Origin: an uncultured Clostridia bacterium | GTDB taxonomy: Bacteria > Bacillota > Clostridia > TANB77 > CAG-508 | Direction: 5' to 3' | Assembly (NCBI GenBank): GCA_947623615.1 | Contig: CANQHH010000053.1 | Location: 1-8,766, forward strand | Length of the DNA stretch: 8,766 nt | Shown: positions 1-7,511 of the stretch, in pieces | How positions within the stretch are numbered: position 1 is the first letter of the stretch | Layout: every line of letters begins with the position of its first letter | The notes under the pieces: generated by a model | Databases searched by the model: none | What the model saw: the letters and a program-made list of their open reading frames with translations, nothing else | Told to the model about the DNA's origin: nothing | Translations under genes and position numbers: made by a program

Positions 1-1090
1 TGTTACTTTTTCTACTGTTTTTTACATTGGCCCAAATTAATATTGCTGGACTAACTAAAAATACAATTATTAGAACAGAATATTTGTAAATTGTATTTTC
101 TAAGAAAAAGAGTTGGGCAGAATTATTTGGAATAAGGCTCAGTACTAAAATGGCAAATGAAAATGCATATATTATTATAGGTAACCTTTTAGTATTGGTA
201 ATTTTGTTGAATATGCTAATAACAAAAGAAAGTATTATTGCTAAATATGACATTACAGATGTTATCCAAATTAGTAAAAATATAGAATCAGCACGCTGAA
301 AAAATCGGCCAAACTCTATAAATCTTGAAGCTAAATAAAGTGGTAAGATTTCTTCTGTTGTCATAACGGCAGGGAATATGAATAACAACGTAGCAACACT
401 AAGTAAAAGCCATATTCCTGAAATTATAACAGAACTGAAAGCGACAGTTTTAAATGATTTATTTTCTTGTAAGTTTGGAGGAATGAAATAAAGAAGGACA
501 ATTCCACCAAAAGCGAAAATGTTGCTAATACCACTAAAAAATGTAGCATAGAATCCGTTTCCAAGTATCGGTAATATTCTTTCAAATGTAAAATTTTCTA
601 GGTTTGCAAAAAATATTGCAACTATGCTTATAAGGACAATAGGTATAGCTAATAAATTTGCTCTAACTATTGCAGTTGCACCAAGTCTATTACATATAAC
701 AGCTCCAATAATAAAAAGTATAACTAAAAGTATAACTGGAGTCCTTGGAAAATATATAATTTTCAAGTTTTCGCAAAACAGCCTAATAAGTAGGCTAGAA
801 GAAAATAGAAAATATAATATAAATAATATTCCTATAGCATATTTGAAAATCTTTCCACCCACAAATTCAGAGATGTCTAGAATATCTAAACGAGGAAATT
901 TCGAAAATAACTTACAAATAAAGTAAATTATAATTAAAATTAAAATACTTATATAAATAGTATTTAAAAGTGCTGATGAATTTGATGATGTTATAATATT
1001 TCGTGGTAAATTTAAAATAATGTGGTTTATCATTATGATAACAATTAAAAAGATTGCTTCTATAGTACCAATTCGATTTGTTGATGACAT
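1..1090 (-). CDS. gerAB: GerAB-type spore germination permease, B subunit (C-terminus cut by window edge)
   Basis: I translated the minus strand from the ATG at 1088-1090. The frame stays open for 363 codons and runs off the left edge. The product is almost entirely hydrophobic, with about ten likely membrane segments separated by short loops. It begins MSSTNRIGTIEAIFLIVIIM and contains a short motif reading FPRLDILDISEFVGG near residue 70. This is the pattern of the endospore germination permease family (APC superfamily), whose members are about 360-370 aa, so only a few residues should be missing. In the family, the B subunit sits in the spore inner membrane with the A and C subunits and takes part in sensing small germinants such as amino acids. 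The Shine-Dalgarno AAAGGAG overlaps the end of the A-subunit gene, and only 2 bp separate the A stop from this ATG, which suggests translational coupling. No internal stop or frameshift was seen. The symbol denotes the family; the germinant and paralogue (gerA, gerB, gerK) cannot be told. Confidence 0.88.
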   Translation of the reverse strand, partial: MSSTNRIGTIEAIFLIVIIMINHIILNLPRNIITSSNSSALLNTIYISILILIIIYFICKLFSKFPRLDILDISEFVGGKIFKYAIGILFILYFLFSSSLLIRLFCENLKIIYFPRTPVILLVILFIIGAVICNRLGATAIVRANLLAIPIVLISIVAIFFANLENFTFERILPILGNGFYATFFSGISNIFAFGGIVLLYFIPPNLQENKSFKTVAFSSVIISGIWLLLSVATLLFIFPAVMTTEEILPLYLASRFIEFGRFFQRADSIFLLIWITSVMSYLAIILSFVISIFNKITNTKRLPIIIYAFSFAILVLSLIPNNSAQLFFLENTIYKYSVLIIVFLVSPAILIWANVKNSRKSN

Positions 1091-1092
1091 AT

Positions 1093-2688
1093 TTACTCCT
1101 TTCTATATCTCCATTTCATGCTAATATGCTTTTGTGAATCTGTTTTCTTAGCGTTTAAATAATCAGGTCTTTTTTCGCGTTTCCATACAGGAGAAACAAA
1201 ATATCCATTTCCTTCAGAATTTGTGGTAGGTGCATAAGGAACCATATATGGAACTCCGAAAGATTTTAAACTGCATAGAAGAGTTGCATATACAAAAATT
1301 CCAATACCTATTCCAAGGAAGCCAGAGATGTATGATAATATTAAAAATACGAATCTTGATATTCTTATGTGGAAACCAAATGAAAAATCAGGAACTGCAA
1401 ATGAAGCTATACCAGTAAGAGCAACAACTATAATTAAAATAGGACTTACAATACCGGCACTAACAGCAGCCTGACCAAGAACTAAAGCTCCAACAATACC
1501 AATAGTTGAACCAAGAGGTGAGGGAACTCTTAAACCTGCCTCTCTTATTAATTCAAATGAAATTTCCATGACCAATATTTCGAAAATTACCGGAAATGGA
1601 ACATTTTCACGTGATGCAAGAATTGTAAACAATAACTCTGTGGGTATTAGTTCCTGATGAAAATTTGTCATTGCTATATAAATAGCTGGCAATAGTAATG
1701 TAACAATCATAGAAAGTAATCTTAAAAATTTAAGAAAGTTTGCAAACTGAAATCTTAAATTAGTATCTTCAGGTGAAGATATGAAATCTATTAAGGTAGC
1801 AGGCATAATGAGTGCATAAGGGTTACCATTTACTAAAATTACGACTCTTCCTTCAAAAATGTGTTGTGTAGCATTATCAGGTCTTTCTGTAGATAAAATT
1901 TGAGGAATACTAAATTTGTTTGTTTCTTCTATTAATTGTTCCAACTGACCAGAAGAAAGTAGAGAATCTATTTCAAGATTATTAATTCTGTATTTTACTT
2001 CTGCTACTAAGTCATCATTAGCAATGTTTGAAAGATAACAAACTGCACATTGAGTTTTACTTATTTTACCTACTTTAATATTTTCAATTACGAGGTTTTC
2101 ATTATTAACAATTCTTCTAATTAAAGAAGTGTTAGTCCTAATATTTTCTACAAATGCTTCTTGAGGTCCTTTTATAACAACTTCATTGTTAGGAGTGTCA
2201 ATACTACGTTGTCTAAAACCCTTAACATCAATATCAAATGCAATATTTAGAGTATCAATAAATAAAGCACAATTTCCTGAGTTAACGCCCTCGAAAATAC
2301 TACTAAATTCATTGATTTTTTTTACACTATTTTGAGGTAATAGGCAATTAGATATATAATTTACAATATCAAATCTTTTTACTTTTCTAACTGTAATGTT
2401 ATTGGTAACAGCTTCTGAAAGTATACGTGTTTCGTCACTATCAGATGAATTAGCTTGATTTTTCATCATAAGTGGTTTTAATACATAATTATTAATTAAA
2501 TCAGTATCTACCATTCCATCAATAAATAAAAGAAATGCTTTATATTGCCTGTTTCTAGCATTTAAGTTGAATTCACGTATGACGATATCACTGTTTATCA
2601 TAGAATTGTATTTGGTTTTTACATATTCTAAATTAACGTCTAAACTTGGAAAAATATTTTTTATATCATCATTTTGATTTCCGGTCAC
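1093..2688 (-). CDS. gerAA: GerAA-type spore germinant receptor, A subunit
   Basis: The protein is 531 aa. A hydrophilic N-terminal half (about residues 1-315) contains the family signature GPQEAF at 174-179, followed by a run of charged and Asn-rich residues. A membrane half (about 318-475) carries the conserved series PFP (364-366), ME and FE (374-379), REAGLR (382-387), GSTIGIVGALV (393-403) and GQAAVSAG (405-412). A basic C-terminal tail follows. These are hallmarks of the GerA spore germination A subunit, which acts with B and C subunits in the spore inner membrane. The start is a GTG at 2686-2688 with no recognisable Shine-Dalgarno. It overlaps the TGA of the preceding 45-codon ORF (shared bases GTGA). 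An in-frame TAA at 2713-2715 blocks any longer ORF in this frame, and no other ATG, GTG or TTG lies between. Expression therefore probably depends on termination-reinitiation from the upstream ORF. Alternatively, the first 45 codons belong to the same protein and are displaced by one base. The stop is followed after 2 bp by the B subunit. Confidence 0.92.
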   Translation of the reverse strand: MTGNQNDDIKNIFPSLDVNLEYVKTKYNSMINSDIVIREFNLNARNRQYKAFLLFIDGMVDTDLINNYVLKPLMMKNQANSSDSDETRILSEAVTNNITVRKVKRFDIVNYISNCLLPQNSVKKINEFSSIFEGVNSGNCALFIDTLNIAFDIDVKGFRQRSIDTPNNEVVIKGPQEAFVENIRTNTSLIRRIVNNENLVIENIKVGKISKTQCAVCYLSNIANDDLVAEVKYRINNLEIDSLLSSGQLEQLIEETNKFSIPQILSTERPDNATQHIFEGRVVILVNGNPYALIMPATLIDFISSPEDTNLRFQFANFLKFLRLLSMIVTLLLPAIYIAMTNFHQELIPTELLFTILASRENVPFPVIFEILVMEISFELIREAGLRVPSPLGSTIGIVGALVLGQAAVSAGIVSPILIIVVALTGIASFAVPDFSFGFHIRISRFVFLILSYISGFLGIGIGIFVYATLLCSLKSFGVPYMVPYAPTTNSEGNGYFVSPVWKREKRPDYLNAKKTDSQKHISMKWRYRKE

Positions 2689-2822
2689 CGTTTCTGAGAG
2701 TCGGTGGAAGGGTTATCTAGTAAATCTGGATTATCACTAACAGGACTATTTGATAATTCGAAATCGTAAGGAACCTCTTGATCCAGAAAAAAGATGTTTT
2801 TTAATATTTCTTTTATATTCAT
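2685..2822 (-). CDS. 45-aa leader ORF upstream of gerAA, or frame-displaced GerAA N-terminus
   Basis: The minus-strand ATG at 2820-2822 opens 45 codons ending in TGA at 2685-2687. An AAAGGA Shine-Dalgarno lies 12 bases upstream (2835-2840), a little far but usable. The peptide begins MNIKEILKNIFFLDQEVPY, continues acidic and rich in Ser, Asp, Asn and Pro, and ends in DSQKR. Its character (short basic-hydrophobic start, then an acidic, Pro-rich linker) resembles the poorly conserved N-terminal extensions that many GerA-type A subunits carry before their first conserved block. The TGA overlaps the GTG start of the A-subunit gene in another frame. Three readings are possible: a separate coupled leader peptide, a frameshifted N-terminus (a real mutation, recoding or sequencing error), or an unexpressed ORF. 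The good ribosome-binding site together with its absence at the GTG favours translation of this ORF. Confidence 0.55.
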   Translation of the reverse strand: MNIKEILKNIFFLDQEVPYDFELSNSPVSDNPDLLDNPSTDSQKR

Positions 2823-2892
2823 AATTATTAAATTTCCTTTTTCAAATATTTCTATATATAATTTCCCAAAAAAATAAAAATATGTATTTTGC

Positions 2893-2921
2893 TTTACATT
2901 TATTGCTGAAAATGATAAAAT
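2893..2921 (+). promoter_or_regulatory. Housekeeping (sigma-A type) promoter for pheST, extended -10
   Basis: A -35 box TTTACA (2893-2898) is followed after 17 bases by a -10 box TAAAAT (2916-2921), with a TG one base upstream of it (2913-2914) forming an extended -10. Transcription would start near 2928, giving a leader of about 50 bases before the pheS ATG. That leader is too short for a T-box riboswitch, and no T-box sequence is visible. This is a pattern match only. Confidence 0.65.
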
Positions 2922-2976
2922 ATCTAAATAATTATGAGAAAAAATATATTTGGCAAGAAGAGATTGGGAGGATGAA

Positions 2977-4014
2977 ATGGAAGAAAAAATAGAAAATATA
3001 AAAAAGCTTGCTATTGCTGAAATAGAAAATTCATCAAATGAGAAAGAATTAAATGATGCGAAAATAAAATATTTAGGTAAAAAAGGTGAACTTACTGCAT
3101 GTTTAAGAGGAATGGGAAGTTTAACTCCAGAAGAAAGACCGGTTATAGGTAATTTAGTAAATATAGTAAAAAATAAATTAGAAGAAATGATAGAAAAAAA
3201 AGAAGAAGAGTATAGAAAATTAGAGCTAGACAGAAAATTAAGAGAAGAAACAATAGATATTACATTACCTAGTACAAAAATAAAAAGAGGAAGTAAGCAT
3301 CCTTTAAACAGAATCATTGAGGAAGTGGAAGATTTATTTGTTTCTATGGGATATGATGTTGTAACAGGACCTGAACTTGAAACAGATGAATATTGTTTTG
3401 AAAGATTAAATTTACCTAAAGGACATCCTGCAAGAGATATGCAAGATAGTTTCTATATTACTTCAGAATATTTGTTAAGAACGCAAACATCTGCTGTTCA
3501 AGCAAGGGCAATGATGGAAAATGAAGAAAAATCACCAATAAGAATTATATGTCCAGGAAAAACATATAGAAGAGATGATGATGCAACACATTCACATCAA
3601 TTTAGTCAAGTAGAAGGATTGGTTATTGATAAAGATATATCATTAGCAGATTTAAAAGGAACATTAGAGGTATTTGTAAGAAAAATGTTAGGGGATAATT
3701 TACAGTTACGTTTCAGACCAAGTTATTTCCCATTTACAGAGCCATCTTATGAGGTTGATGTTAGTTGTTTTAAATGCGAAGGAAAAGGATGTAGTTTGTG
3801 CAAACAAACAGGTTGGATAGAAGTTTTAGGTTCAGGAATAGTTCATCCAAATGTATTAAAAATGAATGGATATGATCCAGAAAAATATAGTGGATTTGCA
3901 TTTGGAACAGGATTAGATAGATTAGCAATGTTTAAATATGGAATTACAGATATACGTTTGTTATATAAAAATGATGTAAGATTTTTGAAGCAATTTGATA
4001 GATGTGATAGATAG
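2977..4014 (+). CDS. pheS: Phenylalanyl-tRNA synthetase, alpha (catalytic) subunit
   Basis: The product is 345 aa, normal for bacterial PheS. The alpha subunit carries the class II active site and with PheT forms the cytosolic alpha2-beta2 enzyme that charges tRNA-Phe. Residues 1-95 are the charged, coiled-coil tRNA-binding arm. The catalytic core follows: HPLNRIIEEVEDLF (108-121, motif 1 area), RTQTSAVQARAM (168-179), a motif 2 region with RRDDDATHSHQFSQVEGL (198-215), and motif 3 with GFAFGTGLDRLAMF (306-319). A CxxC-x4-CxxC cluster (Cys264, 267, 272, 275) before TGWIEVLG is the form seen in Firmicutes PheS. I chose the ATG at 2977 because GGGAGG (2966-2971) sits 5 bases upstream. An in-frame TTG at 2950 would add nine residues but would place this Shine-Dalgarno inside the gene. 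The stop overlaps the ribosome-binding site of pheT, 11 bp before its start. Confidence 0.97.
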   Translation: MEEKIENIKKLAIAEIENSSNEKELNDAKIKYLGKKGELTACLRGMGSLTPEERPVIGNLVNIVKNKLEEMIEKKEEEYRKLELDRKLREETIDITLPSTKIKRGSKHPLNRIIEEVEDLFVSMGYDVVTGPELETDEYCFERLNLPKGHPARDMQDSFYITSEYLLRTQTSAVQARAMMENEEKSPIRIICPGKTYRRDDDATHSHQFSQVEGLVIDKDISLADLKGTLEVFVRKMLGDNLQLRFRPSYFPFTEPSYEVDVSCFKCEGKGCSLCKQTGWIEVLGSGIVHPNVLKMNGYDPEKYSGFAFGTGLDRLAMFKYGITDIRLLYKNDVRFLKQFDRCDR

Positions 4015-4025
4015 GAGAAAATATT

Positions 4026-6398
4026 ATGAAATTAAGTACAAATTTTGTGAAAGACTATGTGGATATAGATGTGGATGTTAAAACATTGGCAGAAGATATG
4101 ACGAAAGTTGGAAATGAATATGATGAAGCAGGCAAGCTAATAAAGGCAACCAAACTTGTTATTGGAGAAGTAAAAGAATGTGAAATGCATCCAGATTCAG
4201 ACCATTTGCATGTATGTAAGGTAGATGTTGGAGATAAAATATTAAATATAGTATGTGGTGCACCAAATGTACGTAAAGGATTAAAAGTAATAGTTGCTTT
4301 AGATGGAGCAGAGCTTCCAGGTGGAATTATAAAAAAAGGAATAATAAGAGGGCAAGAATCAAATGGAATGATATGCTCAATAGCTGAATTAGGTTTAGAA
4401 AATAAGTTTTTAGAAGAAAAAGATAAAACAGGAATTCATGAATTACCTTTAGATGCACCAGTTGGAGAAGATCCAATAAATTACATGAAAATGGACGATG
4501 AGGTAATAGATTTTGACTTAACGGCAAACCGTGGTGATTTATTAAGTATTTTAGGAATGGCTTATGAAATATCAGCTATATATGATAAAAAGGTTAAAGA
4601 TATAGATTTATCTTATGATGAAAATAATGAAAATATAAATAAAGAATTTAAAGTAGAAGTAAATACTGAAAATTGTACAATGTTTTTAGCTAAAAAGGTA
4701 AAGAATATTAAAATAGAAGGAAGTCCAGATTTTATACGTAATAGATTAATTGCATCAGGAATTAGACCTATTAATAATGTTGTTGATATTAGTAACTATG
4801 TTATGCTAGAAACTGGTCAACCACTTCACTTTTATGATGCAGATACATTAAATGGTAAAATAGAAGTAAGGATGGCAAATGATAATGAAAAGCTAACAAC
4901 ATTAGATGGAATAGAAAGAGTTTTAAAAACCAGTGATATAGTTATTTCAGATGGAAATAAAGCAATAGGATTAGCAGGTGTAATGGGTGGTTTGGAAACA
5001 GAAATTACAGAGAATACAAAAAATGTAATTATAGAGTCAGCCATATTTAATCCTGTAAAAATAAGAATGACATCAAAGGACATTTTAAGAAGCGAAGCGA
5101 GTATACGTTTTGAAAAGGGATTAGATCCAAATAGAACATATATGGCAATAGAAAGAGCGTGCAATTTATTGCAAAAATATGCAAATGCGGAAGTGGTAGG
5201 CAATATTGCTAAATATGATGAAGAAAAATTAGAAAACAGAGAAATAGAGATAAGTTTTGAAAATATAAACAAAATCTTGGGAATGGAAATTGACAAAAAA
5301 GATATACTAGATGTATATAGAAGATTGGGATTTAGCTATAATTTAAAAGATGATGAAATTATAGTGGTTTCAGTTCCTAGAAGAAGAGGGGACATCACAA
5401 TAAAAGAAGATTTGATAGAGGAAGTTGGACGTATTTATGGAGTAGACAATATAGTAGGAAAATTACCTAATATTCCACCAAAAGCAGGAAATTATGATAA
5501 AGTGACTAGAGGAATAAGAAATAAAATGGTAGATTTAGGTTTAAATGAGACTTTATCATATATTTTGGTAAATGAAAATGAAGCGAAGATGTTTACAAAA
5601 GATGATAAAGAAATAGCAATGTTGCTAGATCCGATGTCTGAAGACAGAAATACATTAAGAAATAGTATAATTCCATCTCTGTTAAAGATTTTTGAATATA
5701 ATCGTGCAAGAAATGTTGAAGATGTTTCATTATTTGAAATAGGAAAAGCATTTTATAAAAAAAATGAAGAATATGGTGAAAATACATATATATCAGCGCT
5801 TATGACCGGAAACTATTATTTAGGAATAGAAAATAAGAAAAAAGTAAACTTCTATATTATAAAAGGAATAGTAGAGGAATTATTGGATTACTTAGGATAT
5901 TCAGGAAGATATAGTTTTGTAGTAAAAGAAGATAAAATGCCGGATGAATTACATCCAGGTCAAAGTGCATTAATATCTGTAAACAATGATGTTGTTGGAA
6001 TAATAGGAAGAGTACATCCAAGAGTTTTGAAAGATGATGTGTATGTATTTGAAATCAATTTAGATAAGTTACTAGCTAAAAAAGTAGGAAAAATGAAATA
6101 TAAAGAAATTTCAAAATATCCAAGTGTAAAAAAAGACTTAGCATTAGTAGTAGATAAAGAAAAGGAAGCACAGGAAATATCTTTAGTAATAAAGAAATTT
6201 GCAGGATCTCTACTTAGCGATATAGAGGTGTTTGATGTATATGAAGGCAAAGGAATTCCAGAAGGAAAGAAAAGCATTGCATATTCGTTAACATTTGAAA
6301 AATCAGATAGAACTTTAACAGATGAAGAGATAAATATTGCTATGGAAAAAATTATACAAGGTGCTGAGAAAAAAATAGGTGCTATGTTAAGAAAATAA
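4026..6398 (+). CDS. pheT: Phenylalanyl-tRNA synthetase, beta subunit
   Basis: The product is 790 aa, the usual full length for the long bacterial PheT. Domains in order: an N-terminal segment; a tRNA-binding EMAP-II/OB-fold domain (about 42-150, with HPDSDHLHVCKVDVG at 55-69 and VCGAPNVRKG at 76-85); a B1 segment with DFDLTANRGD (162-171); a B3/B4 domain (about 210-390) of the kind that houses the editing site for mischarged Tyr in this family; a B5 domain (about 410-475, with VPRRRGDITIKEDLIEEVGRIYG); a catalytic-like core (about 480-690); and a C-terminal ferredoxin-fold anticodon-binding domain starting near KEISKYPSVKKDLALVV. The ATG at 4026 is preceded by AGGAG (4013-4017) with an 8-base gap, and this Shine-Dalgarno overlaps the pheS TAG, so the two subunits are probably made in step. 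No terminator is visible after the stop, so readthrough into the next unit is possible. Confidence 0.97.
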   Translation: MKLSTNFVKDYVDIDVDVKTLAEDMTKVGNEYDEAGKLIKATKLVIGEVKECEMHPDSDHLHVCKVDVGDKILNIVCGAPNVRKGLKVIVALDGAELPGGIIKKGIIRGQESNGMICSIAELGLENKFLEEKDKTGIHELPLDAPVGEDPINYMKMDDEVIDFDLTANRGDLLSILGMAYEISAIYDKKVKDIDLSYDENNENINKEFKVEVNTENCTMFLAKKVKNIKIEGSPDFIRNRLIASGIRPINNVVDISNYVMLETGQPLHFYDADTLNGKIEVRMANDNEKLTTLDGIERVLKTSDIVISDGNKAIGLAGVMGGLETEITENTKNVIIESAIFNPVKIRMTSKDILRSEASIRFEKGLDPNRTYMAIERACNLLQKYANAEVVGNIAKYDEEKLENREIEISFENINKILGMEIDKKDILDVYRRLGFSYNLKDDEIIVVSVPRRRGDITIKEDLIEEVGRIYGVDNIVGKLPNIPPKAGNYDKVTRGIRNKMVDLGLNETLSYILVNENEAKMFTKDDKEIAMLLDPMSEDRNTLRNSIIPSLLKIFEYNRARNVEDVSLFEIGKAFYKKNEEYGENTYISALMTGNYYLGIENKKKVNFYIIKGIVEELLDYLGYSGRYSFVVKEDKMPDELHPGQSALISVNNDVVGIIGRVHPRVLKDDVYVFEINLDKLLAKKVGKMKYKEISKYPSVKKDLALVVDKEKEAQEISLVIKKFAGSLLSDIEVFDVYEGKGIPEGKKSIAYSLTFEKSDRTLTDEEINIAMEKIIQGAEKKIGAMLRK

Positions 6399-6427
6399 TT
6401 GATATAAATAAAAAAGTATGTTATATT
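6399..6427 (+). promoter_or_regulatory. Strong sigma-A type promoter for the microprotein-cdaA-truA unit
   Basis: Directly after the pheT stop codon, TTGATA (6399-6404) and TATATT (6422-6427) are separated by 17 bases, with a TG one base before the -10 box (6419-6420). This is close to an ideal extended -10 promoter. Transcription would begin near 6434, about 25 bases before the microprotein ATG. The -10 box is flanked by a 5-bp inverted repeat (TATGT at 6417-6421, ACATA at 6428-6432), which may be chance in such AT-rich DNA. Confidence 0.65.
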
Positions 6428-6458
6428 ACATATATAAAATAAAGATGGAGGCAAAAAA

Positions 6459-6578
6459 ATGTCAAAAAAGAAACAAGATATAGGAAGAATAATAACAAAG
6501 GTAGTTGCAGCTATACTTGCATTATTAATGGTGTTTGGTGTTGCAGGTTCATTAATTTATTACTTAATAGCTGCATAA
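6459..6578 (+). CDS. 39-aa single-pass membrane microprotein of unknown function
   Basis: The ATG at 6459 has a strong Shine-Dalgarno (GGAGG at 6447-6451, 7 bases upstream) and opens 39 codons ending in TAA. The product starts with a basic cytoplasmic-type end (MSKKKQDIGR). One hydrophobic helix follows (about residues 11-36) with small residues GVAGS near the middle, and the protein ends LIAA. The positive-inside rule predicts the N-terminus in the cytoplasm and an almost absent outer tail. It lies 12 bp before cdaA, whose ribosome-binding site follows its stop directly, so the two should be on one transcript. Very short Lys-rich N-terminal, single-helix proteins are known in Firmicutes (for instance DUF4044-type entries), but I cannot assign this one to a family. 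A partner or regulator role for the membrane-bound cyclase is only an inference from position. The good ribosome-binding site, promoter and protein-like composition argue that it is real. Confidence 0.72.
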   Translation: MSKKKQDIGRIITKVVAAILALLMVFGVAGSLIYYLIAA

Positions 6579-6590
6579 AAAAGGAGATAT

Positions 6591-7511
6591 ATGGAAAATT
6601 TATCAATTAATTTTAATAATATAATGCAAAATATTACAGAATATTTTACAGATATATATTATCATCCGTTTAAATCTATAATATTTATTTTGGATTTATT
6701 GATTGTTTGTTATATAATATATAAATTTGTAGAATCTGCAAGACATTCTCGAGTTTGGCAACTATTAAAAGGAATAGTTTTAATTATACTAATAACTATA
6801 TTAAGTAATGTTTTGCAATTTAAAATATTAAATTATATATTAACTGTATTTATGCCGTATGGAGTAATTGCGATGATTGTAATTTTTCAACCTGAACTTC
6901 GAAGAATGTTAGAGCAATTAGGAACAAATAAATTTACAAAATATTTTGGGGTAGGAATGGAAAAAGACTTAGCTACTAAAACAAAAGAAGATATATATAA
7001 AATTGTTATTGCAGCCAAAGAGCTTTCTAATGAAAAGGTTGGAGGACTAATTGTAATTGAAAGAGAAATACAATTAGATGATATAATGGAATCAGGTGTT
7101 AAAGTTGGAGCAGATGTTTCACCACAATTATTGGTAAATCTTTTTGTACCTAAAACTCCGTTACATGATGGTGCAGTTATAATCAGCAATAACAAAATAG
7201 AAGCAGCAGCATGTATTTTACCTTTAGCAGATGATAAAGAAATAGCAAATGGCTTAGGAACTAGACATAGAGCTGCTATTGGAATATCAAGAGAAACAGA
7301 TGCAATTGCAGTTGTAATATCTGAGGAAACAGGTAAAATTTCTGTTGCTAAGGATGGAACTTTGATAGCAGATTTAAAAGAAGAAGCTTTGAAAAATATT
7401 TTAATAAAGCATGTTGTAAATAAAAGATTTGGAGATGAAAATCGTAAAAACTTACCACGTTTTCAGAAAGGAAAACTAAAAAAGGATGAGAAACATAAAA
7501 CTAACAATTGA
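6591..7511 (+). CDS. cdaA: Diadenylate cyclase CdaA (c-di-AMP synthase, membrane-bound)
   Basis: The product is 306 aa. CdaA (also called DacA or YbbP) condenses two ATP into c-di-AMP, the second messenger that controls potassium and osmolyte transport and cell-wall homeostasis in Firmicutes. The N-terminus holds three predicted membrane helices (about 30-46, 58-77, 82-99). A cytosolic DisA_N (DAC) domain follows, with the two nucleotide-binding and catalytic signatures intact: DGA at 193-195 (in TPLHDGAVII) and RHR at 225-227 (in GTRHRAAIG). AAGGAG lies 4 bases before the ATG. Family members are often about 270-285 aa; the extra length is mostly a basic, Lys-rich C-terminal tail (about 277-306) whose last codons overlap truA. 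The usual Firmicutes partners cdaR (YbbR domains) and glmM do not follow; the neighbours are the 39-aa ORF and truA. The enzyme itself appears complete and active. Regulation is probably from the promoter at 6399-6427. Confidence 0.96.
   Translation: MENLSINFNNIMQNITEYFTDIYYHPFKSIIFILDLLIVCYIIYKFVESARHSRVWQLLKGIVLIILITILSNVLQFKILNYILTVFMPYGVIAMIVIFQPELRRMLEQLGTNKFTKYFGVGMEKDLATKTKEDIYKIVIAAKELSNEKVGGLIVIEREIQLDDIMESGVKVGADVSPQLLVNLFVPKTPLHDGAVIISNNKIEAAACILPLADDKEIANGLGTRHRAAIGISRETDAIAVVISEETGKISVAKDGTLIADLKEEALKNILIKHVVNKRFGDENRKNLPRFQKGKLKKDEKHKTNN

Noticed and set aside
2823..2927. Possible sigma-G promoter for the germination operon (a CATATTT-like -10 on the minus strand near 2878-2884)
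   Set aside because: The -10 resembles the sigma-G pattern with one mismatch, but no matching -35 lies 17-18 bases upstream. A sporulation promoter is expected from biology but not supported by what I can see.
2950..2976. In-frame TTG start nine codons upstream of the pheS ATG
   Set aside because: The strong GGGAGG Shine-Dalgarno sits 5 bases before the ATG at 2977, and the extra nine residues do not look like a PheS N-terminus.
2823..3317. Minus-strand extension of the 45-codon leader ORF into a 210-aa ORF opposite pheS
   Set aside because: It is antisense to the well-conserved pheS gene, has low-complexity Ser/Phe/Ile composition typical of a shadow frame, and the credible start with a ribosome-binding site is at 2822.
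4832..5296. Long minus-strand open frame inside pheT (154 aa), and the similar one at 5960-6454
   Set aside because: Both are antisense shadows of pheT with Ser/Ile/Phe-rich composition, and their existence is explained by AT-rich codon use on the plus strand.
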